The notes under the pieces are model-generated. The model made no database searches. It was not told where the DNA came from and saw only the letters and a list, made by a program, of their open reading frames with translations. A DNA stretch of 34,971 bases from positions 1 to 34,971 of the forward strand of contig JANXVN010000175.1 in NCBI GenBank assembly GCA_025351645.1, given 5' to 3'. This document shows positions 8,787 through 17,082 of this stretch, one piece after another; within the stretch, counting starts at the first letter, position 1, and every line of letters begins with the position of its first letter. The translations under genes were made by a program, and so were the position numbers. The stretch comes from Ferruginibacter sp. (GTDB lineage Bacteria; Bacteroidota; Bacteroidia; Chitinophagales; Chitinophagaceae).

Positions 8787-9959
8787 CTACAGCGCATATG
8801 CCTCGCTTTTTATATGCGTACGAACTTGTTGCTGTGCTTTTAATAAAGCATTTGCATATGGCTGATACAAGATGCGTTTGGGCGGAGCGCCATTAATCAC
8901 TTCAGCATCCCACAAGCCAGAGTGGTGCCATGCTTCAAGATGGTCCCAGTCTGTACGGTCTATGATGGGATACAAACAAACGCCTAACAGTGGGATACCT
9001 TTTTGTAACGCATCACTACATTCTTCGCCTATATAATTTATCCATTGCGGCCTGTCTATGCCGGAATGGCTAGTCTCAGAAATAACTAACGGGCACCCAT
9101 AACGCTCGAAGCCCATTTCAAGGAGGTAGGCTAAACTTTTCCATCCCTGGTCAGTTTTCCTTTCCTTCCAGCCCAAAAAAATATGCTTGTCTATTGTCCA
9201 CTGGTTATTGAAGTAATAATTAAAGCCCATGTAATCCAAATATTCAGGCGAGCCACCAAGCTCCGGACAAATTTTACCACATAAAATATCCATTGCCTGA
9301 AATTGCGCCTCGTTATGTGCTTCAGCAGCGGCGGCCTCATCAAGGGTAGCGCCATCAGGCGCCACAATATTTACCAATGGTTCTGTAGCCATAATTTTTA
9401 TGAGCGGATCAATTTCTTTCATCGCAATAACACCTTCAATATATGCCCGCATCAAACTATATTTCACATCCCACCCCTGCCCATTGCAATAAGGCGACGT
9501 ACCTTTTACATCACCACCAAGCCACGATATAAAACTTACTTCATTGATGGGGGTAACTATCAATATATTATTAGGAAAATATTTTTTGTACAAAAACACA
9601 AATGCCCGGCATACTGCAGCAAAGCGGCGTGCAAACATGGGGTGCAAAGGTGTAAGGTCATCAGGATACCCAAAGTGGCAGATATCCCAAATTTGCTGAA
9701 TATTGTGAAGCTTTGCTTTTTCAAACATAAATATAACCGTAGACCAATCATACTTGTAAGGTTGTTTTTCTACTATGTTCCAGCGTATGCCTTCCCTTAC
9801 CGTTTTAATTTTAAATTGAGAAAGATGCAGGTAGTCCTCATCCATCAAATGCAGGTGGCCGCTAGTTTTTAACAAGTCGGCTCTTTCACCAAAACAATTT
9901 AATTGATCGCTGCATTCGTACCCAGCCATCCAAAAACTGTAAAAAGGAGAATGTTCCAT
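8787..9959 (-). CDS. GH1-like (clan GH-A) glycosidase-related protein, copy A
   Basis: This 390-residue TIM-barrel protein is related to family 1 glycosidases. Seen: EGIRWNIVEKQPYKYDW (barrel strand with an early Arg), the acid/base position VTPINE (E140, matching the TFNEP motif) and a candidate nucleophile VISETSHSG (E295). LDYMGFNYY and a late W/E segment (DWDHLEAWHHSGLWD) also fit the family. There is no signal peptide, so it is cytoplasmic. It resembles the product of 19133-20476 in architecture and catalytic positions, though they are far apart in sequence. A 91-bp MITE-like element lies 29 bp upstream. It sits beside the mutase-fusion gene on the same strand, 441 bp apart. Substrate unknown. 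Confidence 0.8.
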   Translation of the reverse strand: MEHSPFYSFWMAGYECSDQLNCFGERADLLKTSGHLHLMDEDYLHLSQFKIKTVREGIRWNIVEKQPYKYDWSTVIFMFEKAKLHNIQQIWDICHFGYPDDLTPLHPMFARRFAAVCRAFVFLYKKYFPNNILIVTPINEVSFISWLGGDVKGTSPYCNGQGWDVKYSLMRAYIEGVIAMKEIDPLIKIMATEPLVNIVAPDGATLDEAAAAEAHNEAQFQAMDILCGKICPELGGSPEYLDYMGFNYYFNNQWTIDKHIFLGWKERKTDQGWKSLAYLLEMGFERYGCPLVISETSHSGIDRPQWINYIGEECSDALQKGIPLLGVCLYPIIDRTDWDHLEAWHHSGLWDAEVINGAPPKRILYQPYANALLKAQQQVRTHIKSEAYAL

Positions 9960-9978
9960 ATAAAATAGTTTATTTAAA

Positions 9979-9988
9979 GTTTATAATA
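9979..9988. repeat. Left 10-bp flanking direct repeat of MITE copy 1
   Basis: GTTTATAATA immediately precedes the 91-bp element and is repeated exactly at 10080-10089, immediately after it. This is the expected footprint of a transposition-generated target-site duplication. Confidence 0.85.
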
Positions 9989-10079
9989 CAATGCCGTTAA
10001 GTTAAGACCTTTCCTCTCCTTTGGAGAGGGTTAGGGTGAGGTAAAGACAAACATATAGATCCTTAACTTAACGGCATTG
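9989..10079 (-). mobile_element. 91-bp MITE-like element, copy 1
   Basis: The element is 91 bp long with perfect 18-bp terminal inverted repeats (CAATGCCGTTAAGTTAAG at each end, inverted). An internal palindrome CCTCTCC-TTT-GGAGAGG gives strong folding potential. Exact 10-bp direct repeats GTTTATAATA flank it. Copy 2 at 19018-19108 is also 91 bp and differs at only four positions by my alignment. It is too small to encode a transposase and none is nearby, so it would be moved in trans. Ten-base target duplications are compatible with an IS4-type transposase, which is an inference only. Confidence 0.9.
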
Positions 10080-10089
10080 GTTTATAATA
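10080..10089. repeat. Right 10-bp flanking direct repeat of MITE copy 1
   Basis: GTTTATAATA, identical to 9979-9988 on the other side of the element. Confidence 0.85.
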
Positions 10090-10373
10090 ACAAACTACTG
10101 ACCGTAATTTTTGAGAACTATTTAAAGCTGACCTTAAACCAATTTACTGAGTAACTTATTCTACAAATTCTTATATACAATCTATTAGAAATCACAACTG
10201 TTTCTTTTTTACCTCAATCAATTTCAGTAAAATTAATCGTTTGCAGGATGTACATTTATTTTGTAGTTAGATAACGTATCAATCACAAAAAACCAGCAAC
10301 ATTTGCATGCTTATTGTTATGGTGGGATATAAGATTTTAGGGCTTAATTTTTCTCACTCAACTGCGTAATTAC

Positions 10374-11537
10374 ATGGTGCAGGCTAGCATAAAAAAAAGC
10401 GTTACAAAAAACAAAAACATTTTCGGGCATTGTAAGGCACCACAAATATCTTTAAAGGTTTGTGTTGTTGTACCTGCAAAAGATGAAGCCGAAAATATTT
10501 TTTATACGTTAGATGCATTAAGGAACCAATTGCATACAGATGGCTCCAGGCTTGATAATTCTTTGTTTGAAGTTTTATTGCTGGCCAACAATTGTATTGA
10601 TGGTACCCTGGATGTTGCCTTACGTTACGCTGCTGAATTTCCCGATTTTAACTTGCATGTTACATCGGCTATCATTCCCCGAAAAAAAGCGAATATTGGT
10701 TATGTACGAAGGATATTGATGGATGAAGCCTGCCGGCGATTATCTTTAAATGGCTCTACTGAGGGCATCATTGCATCAACTGATGGCGATACCGTAGTTG
10801 ATAAATATTGGCTAAGCAATATTATACAGGAAATAGCTTTGGGAAACGATGCTGTTGGAGGAAGGATACTTACAAATAACATTGACCCAAGCGCCAGGCT
10901 TTATTATTTAAGGGATGTAACTTATAGGTTGCTGCAGGCAAAAGTTAACTCCATAATAGACCCAGAAAAAAATAACCCATGGCCCTGCCACCATCAATAC
11001 TTTGGGGCTAGCCTGGCTGTTACCAGCAGCATGTACATTTTTTGTGGCCGGCTGCCCGGAGTGCCGCATTTAGAAGATATGGCCTTGTACAATGCGCTGG
11101 TTAAGGTAGATGCAAAAATAAGGTGTAGCCCAAATGTAAAAGTGTACACATCAGGCAGGACGGACGGCAGGGTTGAAATTGGGTTTAGCGAACAGTTGAA
11201 ACAATGGGTTATGCTCAATAACAACCATACGCCACAAATGGTAGAACCCGCAGCATCATTGATTATCAAGCTACAAGCAAAAAAGCTACTTAAGAAATGC
11301 TATGAAACCTACAGTGAAAAAAGAATAATAGAAAGAAACAGTATAAAAGTTATTGCTGATAGCCTGATGATTGATGCAAGCTGGTTAACTGCTGAAATTG
11401 CTGGTGCAACATTTTTTGGCGCACTTTGGCAAATTACCGAAGATGTAATTGGGGAAGGAGATTTTTATGAAGAATACCCCGCTGTATATATTATGGAAGC
11501 AGTTGACGGGTTAAGGAAATTTTTAAACGAGGGTTAA
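10374..11537 (+). CDS. Family 2 glycosyltransferase
   Basis: This 387-residue GT-A enzyme would transfer a sugar from a nucleotide donor. Seen: the opening strand VCVVVPAKDEAENIFYTLDAL (about 29-49), ASTDGDTVVDKYWL with the metal-binding D-x-D-like TDGD at 136-139, and a later acidic motif LPGVPHLEDMALYNAL at the position of the catalytic ED pair. No transmembrane helices are visible, so it is probably soluble. It is convergent with the NodS-like methyltransferase gene; the two genes share the four bases TTAA (11534-11537) as overlapping stop codons. That intimacy and the deacetylase beyond suggest a common pathway. The acceptor is unknown. Confidence 0.85.
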   Translation: MVQASIKKSVTKNKNIFGHCKAPQISLKVCVVVPAKDEAENIFYTLDALRNQLHTDGSRLDNSLFEVLLLANNCIDGTLDVALRYAAEFPDFNLHVTSAIIPRKKANIGYVRRILMDEACRRLSLNGSTEGIIASTDGDTVVDKYWLSNIIQEIALGNDAVGGRILTNNIDPSARLYYLRDVTYRLLQAKVNSIIDPEKNNPWPCHHQYFGASLAVTSSMYIFCGRLPGVPHLEDMALYNALVKVDAKIRCSPNVKVYTSGRTDGRVEIGFSEQLKQWVMLNNNHTPQMVEPAASLIIKLQAKKLLKKCYETYSEKRIIERNSIKVIADSLMIDASWLTAEIAGATFFGALWQITEDVIGEGDFYEEYPAVYIMEAVDGLRKFLNEG

Positions 11538-12124
11538 TTTATTTTTTCAAATAAATCTAACCGGTAAGTTTCGTGCCTTTGCTGCTGCAAATGCTTTAGT
11601 TCTATTTTATCCAATTCTAAAAAATAGTCGTTAACATAATTTCCGGTTTGTGGATAATCGTGTACAAGCGGCGTCCAGTGTACCATTAATAATTGCCCGC
11701 CTTTGATTAATTGTTTCATTGTTTTTTTACGCAACATCCCTAGCGCTGCATTGTCCAAATAGTATGCAACTTCAGAAATTATTATAAGGTCATACATTTC
11801 ATTTCCAAAATCCGCAGGTACTGTCATTCTTTTAACCTGCACATTTGGGTATGCGCTTAATCGCTGCCTCGCCTTTACAAGTGGCGCCTCTACTGCATCT
11901 ACAGCCAAAAGGTTTTCGCATTTATTCATAATCATTTCGCTAAGTACACCTATGGAGCAGCCTATTTCAAAAACATTGTGGTAAAGGGGCTTAGTTAGTG
12001 CGTTAATGGTAACTGCATACTTTGCTCTTTCATAATCGCTGCCCTCAAAGTTCCATGGGTCTGTATTTGCACTATATACCTCATCAAAATATTTTTCAGA
12101 AAGGCTGTTTTTAATCGCTGGCAT
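11534..12124 (-). CDS. NodS-like SAM-dependent methyltransferase
   Basis: This 196-residue class I methyltransferase resembles the NodS family, which N-methylates the deacetylated sugar of Nod factors in rhizobia. Seen: KYFDEVYSANTDPWNFEGSDYERAKY near the N-terminus (the typical DPW/YE-KY opening), the SAM-binding strand NVFEIGCSIGVLSEM (motif I, about 50-64), LLAVDAVEAPL (acidic loop) and DLIIISEVAYYLD (motif IV-like). It lies 4 bp downstream of the PIG-L deacetylase gene. Methylation of an amine exposed by that deacetylase is an attractive inference, but the substrate is not shown. Confidence 0.85.
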   Translation of the reverse strand: MPAIKNSLSEKYFDEVYSANTDPWNFEGSDYERAKYAVTINALTKPLYHNVFEIGCSIGVLSEMIMNKCENLLAVDAVEAPLVKARQRLSAYPNVQVKRMTVPADFGNEMYDLIIISEVAYYLDNAALGMLRKKTMKQLIKGGQLLMVHWTPLVHDYPQTGNYVNDYFLELDKIELKHLQQQRHETYRLDLFEKIN

Positions 12125-12128
12125 GTTA

Positions 12129-12869
12129 CTAGTTTTTTAGTTGTATAAATAATTCGAAAGACCCTTTAAAATGATCCAGTACTTTTGGCGACAACATAAA
12201 GCCATCAGCATCATCATCAATTAATTTTGTTAACTGAGATGCATGCGCTTTAATAGCAGCGTGCTTAATTTCAACCACACTATTAATATCAATTTTACAT
12301 AAAGTTGTTTTCAGTAATTCATCATCCACATCTCCACGCTCCCAAAACCAAATTAAATAATGTAACAAATTTACTTGTAATCCGGCTTGTATTATGGCTG
12401 CAGCTGTAATTTGCCAGCTAGCTTTATGATCGCGGTGAGGGTCGTTTTTCCAGGGCAAAATAATAGTTTGCGGTTGTACATTTTTTAATAATTCAGACAT
12501 TTTACTGACCGCCTCCGTAAAGCCAGTTGATTCAATAGCTGGTACTGCACCGTCTTTCAGGCGCATAAAGTGGCAGTACGTAGCAGGAATACCCAAAATA
12601 TTTGCTGCGGCTAACGCCTCCCTCTCTCTTAGTTGCATCAATAAAGGCGCTATGTATTTTTGGGAATTTGGGTGAGACATACTGCCATCGCTTACAAAAA
12701 TAATATGCACATTTTTACCAGCTTTTGCCAGGGCTGCAATGGTACCCCCACAGCCAAGCGATTCATCATCAGGATGCGGAGATATTATTATAGTAGCCCC
12801 AGTGAAGTTTTCTATCGATAAAAGATGTGCATCATTAACCCATTGGTCTTTAAATTCAATCCCAGGCAT
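12129..12869 (-). CDS. PIG-L (LmbE-like) family N-deacetylase
   Basis: This 246-residue zinc-dependent deacetylase belongs to the family that removes N-acyl groups from N-acetylglucosamine-type sugars (GlcNAc-PI deacetylase, MshB, BshB relatives). Seen: the metal and catalytic motif IISPHPDDESLGCGGT (about 29-44) and the distal histidine motif PWKNDPHRDHKAS (about 140-152). The start overlaps the end of the acyl-CoA-dehydrogenase-like gene by 14 bp, and its stop lies 4 bp before the methyltransferase start, so the three are translationally close. The likely role is deacetylation of an amino sugar placed by the GT2 enzyme; the actual substrate is unknown. Confidence 0.9.
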   Translation of the reverse strand: MPGIEFKDQWVNDAHLLSIENFTGATIIISPHPDDESLGCGGTIAALAKAGKNVHIIFVSDGSMSHPNSQKYIAPLLMQLREREALAAANILGIPATYCHFMRLKDGAVPAIESTGFTEAVSKMSELLKNVQPQTIILPWKNDPHRDHKASWQITAAAIIQAGLQVNLLHYLIWFWERGDVDDELLKTTLCKIDINSVVEIKHAAIKAHASQLTKLIDDDADGFMLSPKVLDHFKGSFELFIQLKN

Positions 12870-13956
12870 CTTTAATTTTTTCGCTTTTTAAAAGATAGGC
12901 ACCAACAGAAGAAATAACTGCATCCGGGGCTGGCTGCCTCAAATAAAACGTAAGGTCGCGGTGCAAACGTTCCAATGTGTTGGGTTGCATTAAGCCTATA
13001 GGCCCAATACATACACCAGAGAGGTATAAAATACGGCTACAAATATTTTCAATTGCAGTACGTACTATACCGGCATAAGCCATATTTTTTTCATTAGTTG
13101 CCGGATAGTTGCGCCATTTTTCAGTTTTTTCAGCAACACTGTTTAACCAGTTATTACCGCACGCTGCGAGCATTGCCATTTCTGCAATCCTCGCTTTTTG
13201 TTGCTCAGAGCCAGCCCTGTTCTGTTGCCGTAAAAAGTGATGTGTAGCCTCTACAATTGATAGGGCACCACCAAGCTGTACTGCGGCAAACCTTGTAGCG
13301 CCGCCATTAAAATAAGGTTCTGCATAATAGGTATCGGGAGCTCCTAAAAAGCACTCCTCGCCTATCTCCACACCTGTAAAATCTATTTTAAAACTAGCTG
13401 AAGCCCGCATCCCCATTGGTTTCCAAAAACTATTGTCTTCTTTAAAAGGCTTTAATTTTTCAACGGGCAATATACACATTTGCCACCCAATTTTACCAGG
13501 GGCAATTAATTTCCCTGTTACTATTGGGCGTTGTATCCAATGCGCCCCAGAACAAAACATTTTTCCTCCTGCTACTGTATATTTACCATTTGGCTGTAGC
13601 GTTATGGTAACGCCGTTTTCATTTTCAGAGTTCCAAACGCCAAATAGTTTATTATTTGCAGCAGCGGCATACCATTCCCTTTTTTGTGCTTCTGTACCAA
13701 ATGCATGCACTAATTGCAAAGCATTAATATGCCCCTCATAAATTCTTCCTACAGAAAGATTAGCGCCGCCAACATTTTTTAAAAGATGTAAGAGGCCTTT
13801 AGTAGATGCCTTATTAAAATCAAGCGGTTCGCCAGGCAAAACTATTTTTAGTAAGCCTGCAACGGCCATACACATAAATTCTTTATCCGGAAAATTACCA
13901 GCTACATCATTAGCTGTAGCATTTAATGCAATGTCTTTAAATAATTGATCAAACAA
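12856..13956 (-). CDS. Acyl-CoA-dehydrogenase-like flavoprotein
   Basis: This 366-residue protein has the acyl-CoA dehydrogenase fold pattern. It has a helical N-terminal half with GRIYEGHINALQLVHAFGT, the middle beta-domain stretch FGVWNSENENGVTITL...AGGKMFCSGA, the hallmark WKPMGMRASASFKIDFTGVEI (about 178-200), and a helical C-terminal half ending RLHRDLTFYLRQPAPD. I could not place the usual catalytic glutamate near the C-terminus, so it may be an oxygenase or N-oxidase type relative. It is the first gene of the minus-strand group with the PIG-L and NodS-like genes and overlaps the former by 14 bp. Role unknown. Confidence 0.8.
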   Translation of the reverse strand: MFDQLFKDIALNATANDVAGNFPDKEFMCMAVAGLLKIVLPGEPLDFNKASTKGLLHLLKNVGGANLSVGRIYEGHINALQLVHAFGTEAQKREWYAAAANNKLFGVWNSENENGVTITLQPNGKYTVAGGKMFCSGAHWIQRPIVTGKLIAPGKIGWQMCILPVEKLKPFKEDNSFWKPMGMRASASFKIDFTGVEIGEECFLGAPDTYYAEPYFNGGATRFAAVQLGGALSIVEATHHFLRQQNRAGSEQQKARIAEMAMLAACGNNWLNSVAEKTEKWRNYPATNEKNMAYAGIVRTAIENICSRILYLSGVCIGPIGLMQPNTLERLHRDLTFYLRQPAPDAVISSVGAYLLKSEKIKDAWD

Positions 13957-14005
13957 AATAAATGTATTTTCGCGCCCGTTTCATTTTGCGCTTACCAGTA
14001 ATAAA

Positions 14006-14461
14006 TTATGCTGTCTGGTCCCTAAAAGATTTTATCTCGTCATGAGAATATTTTAATTGCTGTTGCTGGCCAAGGATCATTTCCTTTAAAAAAGAAGGCA
14101 AATGTTCCTCTTGTAAAGCTTCAGTGTAAGCTTTTTGCGCAGCATCTTCGCCCGCTTCGCAATTAGCAATTACAGCATGCCTGTCGTGCCCTGTAAATAT
14201 TGCTTTAATATCCATCCATGCACGGTAAACTTTACCCGAAGCCATAGTACCTTCTGCCATGGTACCTCCTAAAACTTGTACTTCTTTTCCCAGTGCCATC
14301 CTGGCTTGCCTGCTTTCATCAATCATGTTTTCAAACAGCGGCTTAAGGTCGCTATCTTCAGGCGCCAACTCTTCCATAGCGCGTTCATAACCTGTTATAC
14401 GGTCATTGTTGATCATTATAAGATCATTCAATGTTTCGATTGTTTCTTTATTGTTTTCCAT
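14006..14461 (-). CDS. DUF2383 / PA2169-type four-helix-bundle protein
   Basis: This 151-residue all-helical protein matches the ferritin-like DUF2383 pattern: ETLNDLIMINNDRITGYERAMEE at the start, FENMIDESRQARMALGKEV, then GKVYRAWMDIKAIFTGHDRHAVIANCEAGED and a final helix PSFLKEMILGQQQQLKYSHDEIKSFRD. The E/H positions resemble those of ferritin-like bundles. Members of this family are often found with stress genes; here a catalase and an SDR lie within 8 kb. Molecular function is not established. Confidence 0.85.
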   Translation of the reverse strand: MENNKETIETLNDLIMINNDRITGYERAMEELAPEDSDLKPLFENMIDESRQARMALGKEVQVLGGTMAEGTMASGKVYRAWMDIKAIFTGHDRHAVIANCEAGEDAAQKAYTEALQEEHLPSFLKEMILGQQQQLKYSHDEIKSFRDQTA

Positions 14462-14585
14462 TGTTAAAGTTTTAATATGCTACTACAATCCCATGCCAAA
14501 GTTTACAATGCATTATTTCGAAAAAAATATAAGTATTGAAAAATAGTCTCAATCCAAGAAAAATTTTCAACAGCATGGCCATGCT

Positions 14586-15344
14586 TTATACCAAGTTAAA
14601 TGCCGCCTCAATTATCTCCGCTATCCACACAGGGGCTTCCATTGGGTATAAATGCCCAACATTTTTTATAGTTTTTAAATGGGCGTTTTGCAAATACGGC
14701 AGTACCTTGCTTTTAATAGTTGCAAAACTAATGGCAGGGTCATTTTCAGCGTCCATTACTATTACCGGGCAAGTTAAACCAGCCAGCACATTACGTACCG
14801 GGCATTGAGAGCCTTTGTTTACCCACCATTCCCTTACATTTTTTGTAGTGGTTATTTGGGCAAGCACCGCAGTATCAAGCTGTTGTTTAGTTAGGTTTTT
14901 TTTCCAGCTTTTTAATGGTAGCCATTGCCTGGGATTCGTTGGGCACCTGCACTAGATTTTTTTTATCAGCAAGGTTAATACTTTCATTGCCAGGCGGCGA
15001 TGGGGCAATAAGCAACAATTGTTCAACCCTGTTACTGATGTCGTTTACGGCTATTTGCAAAGCAATTTTTCCACCCATCGAATGCCCGCTAATACTATAT
15101 TTATTTATATCCAGGCCATCAATTTGGGATTGTATAAAAAACGCATAATTTGCAATAGTCAAAACCTTTAATGGCAATGTGCCGCCACACCCAGGCAGGT
15201 TAAAAGCAATACAGGTAAATGTGGGCGATAGCATTGAAGCCACCCATTGCCAGCAACTGGCATCGCCACCAAAATAGTGTAAAAAATCAACACCTTGTTC
15301 CCGTTTCCACATTTTATAAATGGTGGTGGCAAATTATCTTTCAT
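14586..15344 (-). pseudogene. Alpha/beta hydrolase, frameshifted twice
   Basis: Reassembled, this is a roughly 252-residue alpha/beta hydrolase. Start ATG at 15344 (MKDNLPPPFIKCGNGNKV), then a frame change at the T6 run 15281-15286 (gene strand; one base seems missing) into FLHYFGGDASCWQWV. The nucleophile elbow is SGHSMGGKIAL and the region IAPSPPG follows. A second frame change at the A8 run 14896-14903 (one base extra) leads into the C-terminal part with acid VMDAENDPA and catalytic histidine NVGHLYPME. All catalytic parts survive in one frame or another, and protein sequence is otherwise well kept. That points to sequence errors or very recent damage. Substrate unknown. Confidence 0.75.
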
Positions 15345-15361
15345 GTTTATTTTGAAATGTT

Positions 15362-15485
15362 AGTGGACAAAAACTTGCATGCAAATTTCTGTCCGGGGTA
15401 ATACAATAGCTCTGTTAGGCATTGTTGCGGCACTCAATTTTACAACATATCTTTTTGGTACAACTCCTCCATTTGCTACCCATTG
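15362..15485 (+). repeat. Hairpin-bearing intergenic element, copy 1 (divergent, internally deleted)
   Basis: It begins with a hairpin (GGACAAAAACTTGC/GCAAATTTCTGTCC, about 15365-15394), followed by GGTAATACAATAGCT and GGCATTGTTGCGGCAC. It ends with ACTCCTCCATTTGCTACC. These blocks line up in order with the copy at 31408-31560 but lack about 40 bp of its middle. It lies between the divergent hydrolase and SDR genes. Confidence 0.65.
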
Positions 15486-15591
15486 CAAAATCCTTTATCG
15501 CTTGCCTTCAGTATACAATTTATCCATTGCTTGACTGGATTGGGCTAGGTAGAATAATTATTGGTTCTTATGTATAAACAATACAAATCAC

Positions 15592-16462
15592 ATGCAGCAA
15601 GAATATAGGCCCATGGCAGAAGAAATAACAGCAGAGCAATTGCCTTATCCTGCTGCACAGGCAGATATGAAGCAACAGCCTGATAGCGACCTGTCTAATT
15701 ATAACGCTGCCAATAAGTTAGCAAATAAGGTCGCGATAATAACAGGTGCCGATTCAGGCATTGGGCGTGCCGTTGCCATTGCATTTGCTAAAGAGGGAGC
15801 AAGCATTGCCATAGTGTACAATGAAAACGATGGAGACGCGGCAGAAACAAAACGCCTGATTGAACTACATAACCAGCAATGCCTTGTTATAAAGGGAGAT
15901 GTAAGAAGCAAACAAGCTTGCTTTAATGCGGTGGAAGAAACCGTAAAAACTTATGGCGGCCTGAACGTTTTAATAAACAATGCCGCCTTTCAGCAAGTGC
16001 AGGAACGGTTAGAAGATATTAGTGAAGAGCAATTGCGCCGCACGTTCGAAATAAATATTATTGGTTATTTTTTTATGGCGCAAGCCGCATTGCCGCATTT
16101 AAAAAGTGGTGATGCTATTGTAAATACGGGCAGCATTGTTGGTATGACTGGCTTAGAAATCCTGGTAGATTATACGTCAACAAAAGGTGCCATCCATTCG
16201 TTTACAAAATCGCTTGCGTTGCAGTTAGGCAAAAAATATAAGGGTAAACTGCGTTATACCTGGCCCCGTTTGGACGCCTAACATACGCGGTACCATGCCT
16301 GCAAAAGAAGTAGCCAACTTTGGGCATGAAGTAGCACTGGAAAGCCCTGCCCAGCCAGAAGAGCTAGCACCAGCGTATGTTTTATTAGCTAGCAGCGATG
16401 GCAGCTTTATTACCGGAAGCTTGCTGGAAGTTACCGGTGGGCGTTTATCGGCAGCAAAATAA
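15592..16462 (+). pseudogene. SDR family oxidoreductase (YghA/general-stress-39 type), frameshifted
   Basis: Reassembled, this is a 289-residue short-chain dehydrogenase with the long N-terminal extension typical of YghA/GSP39-like stress proteins. Seen: cofactor motif ITGADSGIGRAVA, NNAAFQQ, catalytic Ser in NTGSIVGM and YTSTKGA (Tyr/Lys). At the A6 run 16231-16236 one extra A moves the reading into a premature stop near 16281. Dropping one base restores NIRVNCVIPGPVWTPNIRG and the normal end ITGSLLEVTGGR at 16462. It is the first of three plus-strand oxidoreductase genes; the next starts about 11 bp later. The substrate is probably a sugar or alcohol, by inference. Confidence 0.8.
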
Positions 16463-16473
16463 TTACATCAAAA

Positions 16474-17082
16474 ATGAACATAAATATCCTTTAGGCATTG
16501 TGGCTGCAGTATTAAGAACGGATGCTGTTACTGAATTTACAAAAAAAGTTTTATTGCAAAGGATGGAGCAAAATCAAATTGCCCTAGCTTTTTTTACTAT
16601 TGATGAATTTAATTTATTATCGCTTGTGTGCGATTTATTATTAGCCCAGGATAGTACACAAAGGATTTGTAACCCAGCCATTGACATTGAAAGGCACTTA
16701 TCAAAAAACGATGCGGATGGATGGCGGTATGACAGTATGCCTGCAGATAGGCTTGCCTACAAAAACGGCCTGCAGGGAATTGAGGAATCTGCTCATATAA
16801 AATAAAAAGCCTTTTGCCCAGTTAGAAAAAAAGCAACAGGCTCAACTATTGCAACAGCTTCAAACGGGCATTATTACCGGATCCGTTTGGCAAGTTTTAC
16901 CGGCAAAACTATTTTTTGAAGAGCTGCTTGCTGAAGTAGTTGCTATATTCAACAGCCATCCTTTAGCGCAGGAAGAAATTGGTTATACAGGTATGGCCGA
17001 TGCGGCAGGCTGGCATAAAATAGGACTTAATGAAAAGGATGAAATAGAAACCGATGAACTTACTGTAAATAAAAACATGTAG
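16474..17082 (+). pseudogene. Gluconate 2-dehydrogenase subunit 3-like protein, frameshifted
   Basis: Reassembled, this is about 202 residues resembling the gluconate 2-dehydrogenase small-subunit family, which accompanies GMC flavoproteins. The part ending at 16805 contains FFTIDEFNLLSLVCDLLL and CNPAIDIERHLSKND. An extra A in the run 16799-16802 causes a stop; removing it continues into PFAQLEKKQQAQLLQQLQTG and the C-terminal WQVLPAKLFFEELLAEVVAIFNSHPLAQEEIGYTG. The start is also unclear: ATG 16474 needs one extra A to join the frame, while GTG 16500 is in frame but gives a shorter N-terminus. Its stop overlaps the GMC start (TAGTG). No TAT signal is visible. Confidence 0.7.

Noticed and set aside
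9303-9872. Plus-strand 189-codon frame opposite the GH1-like gene
   Set aside because: It is antisense to a gene with clear glycosidase motifs, and its composition is unlike a real protein.
10001-10078. Rho-independent terminator at the MITE's internal palindrome
   Set aside because: There is no T tract after the stem, and the same stem lies in both MITE copies with terminal repeats and target duplications, so it belongs to the element.
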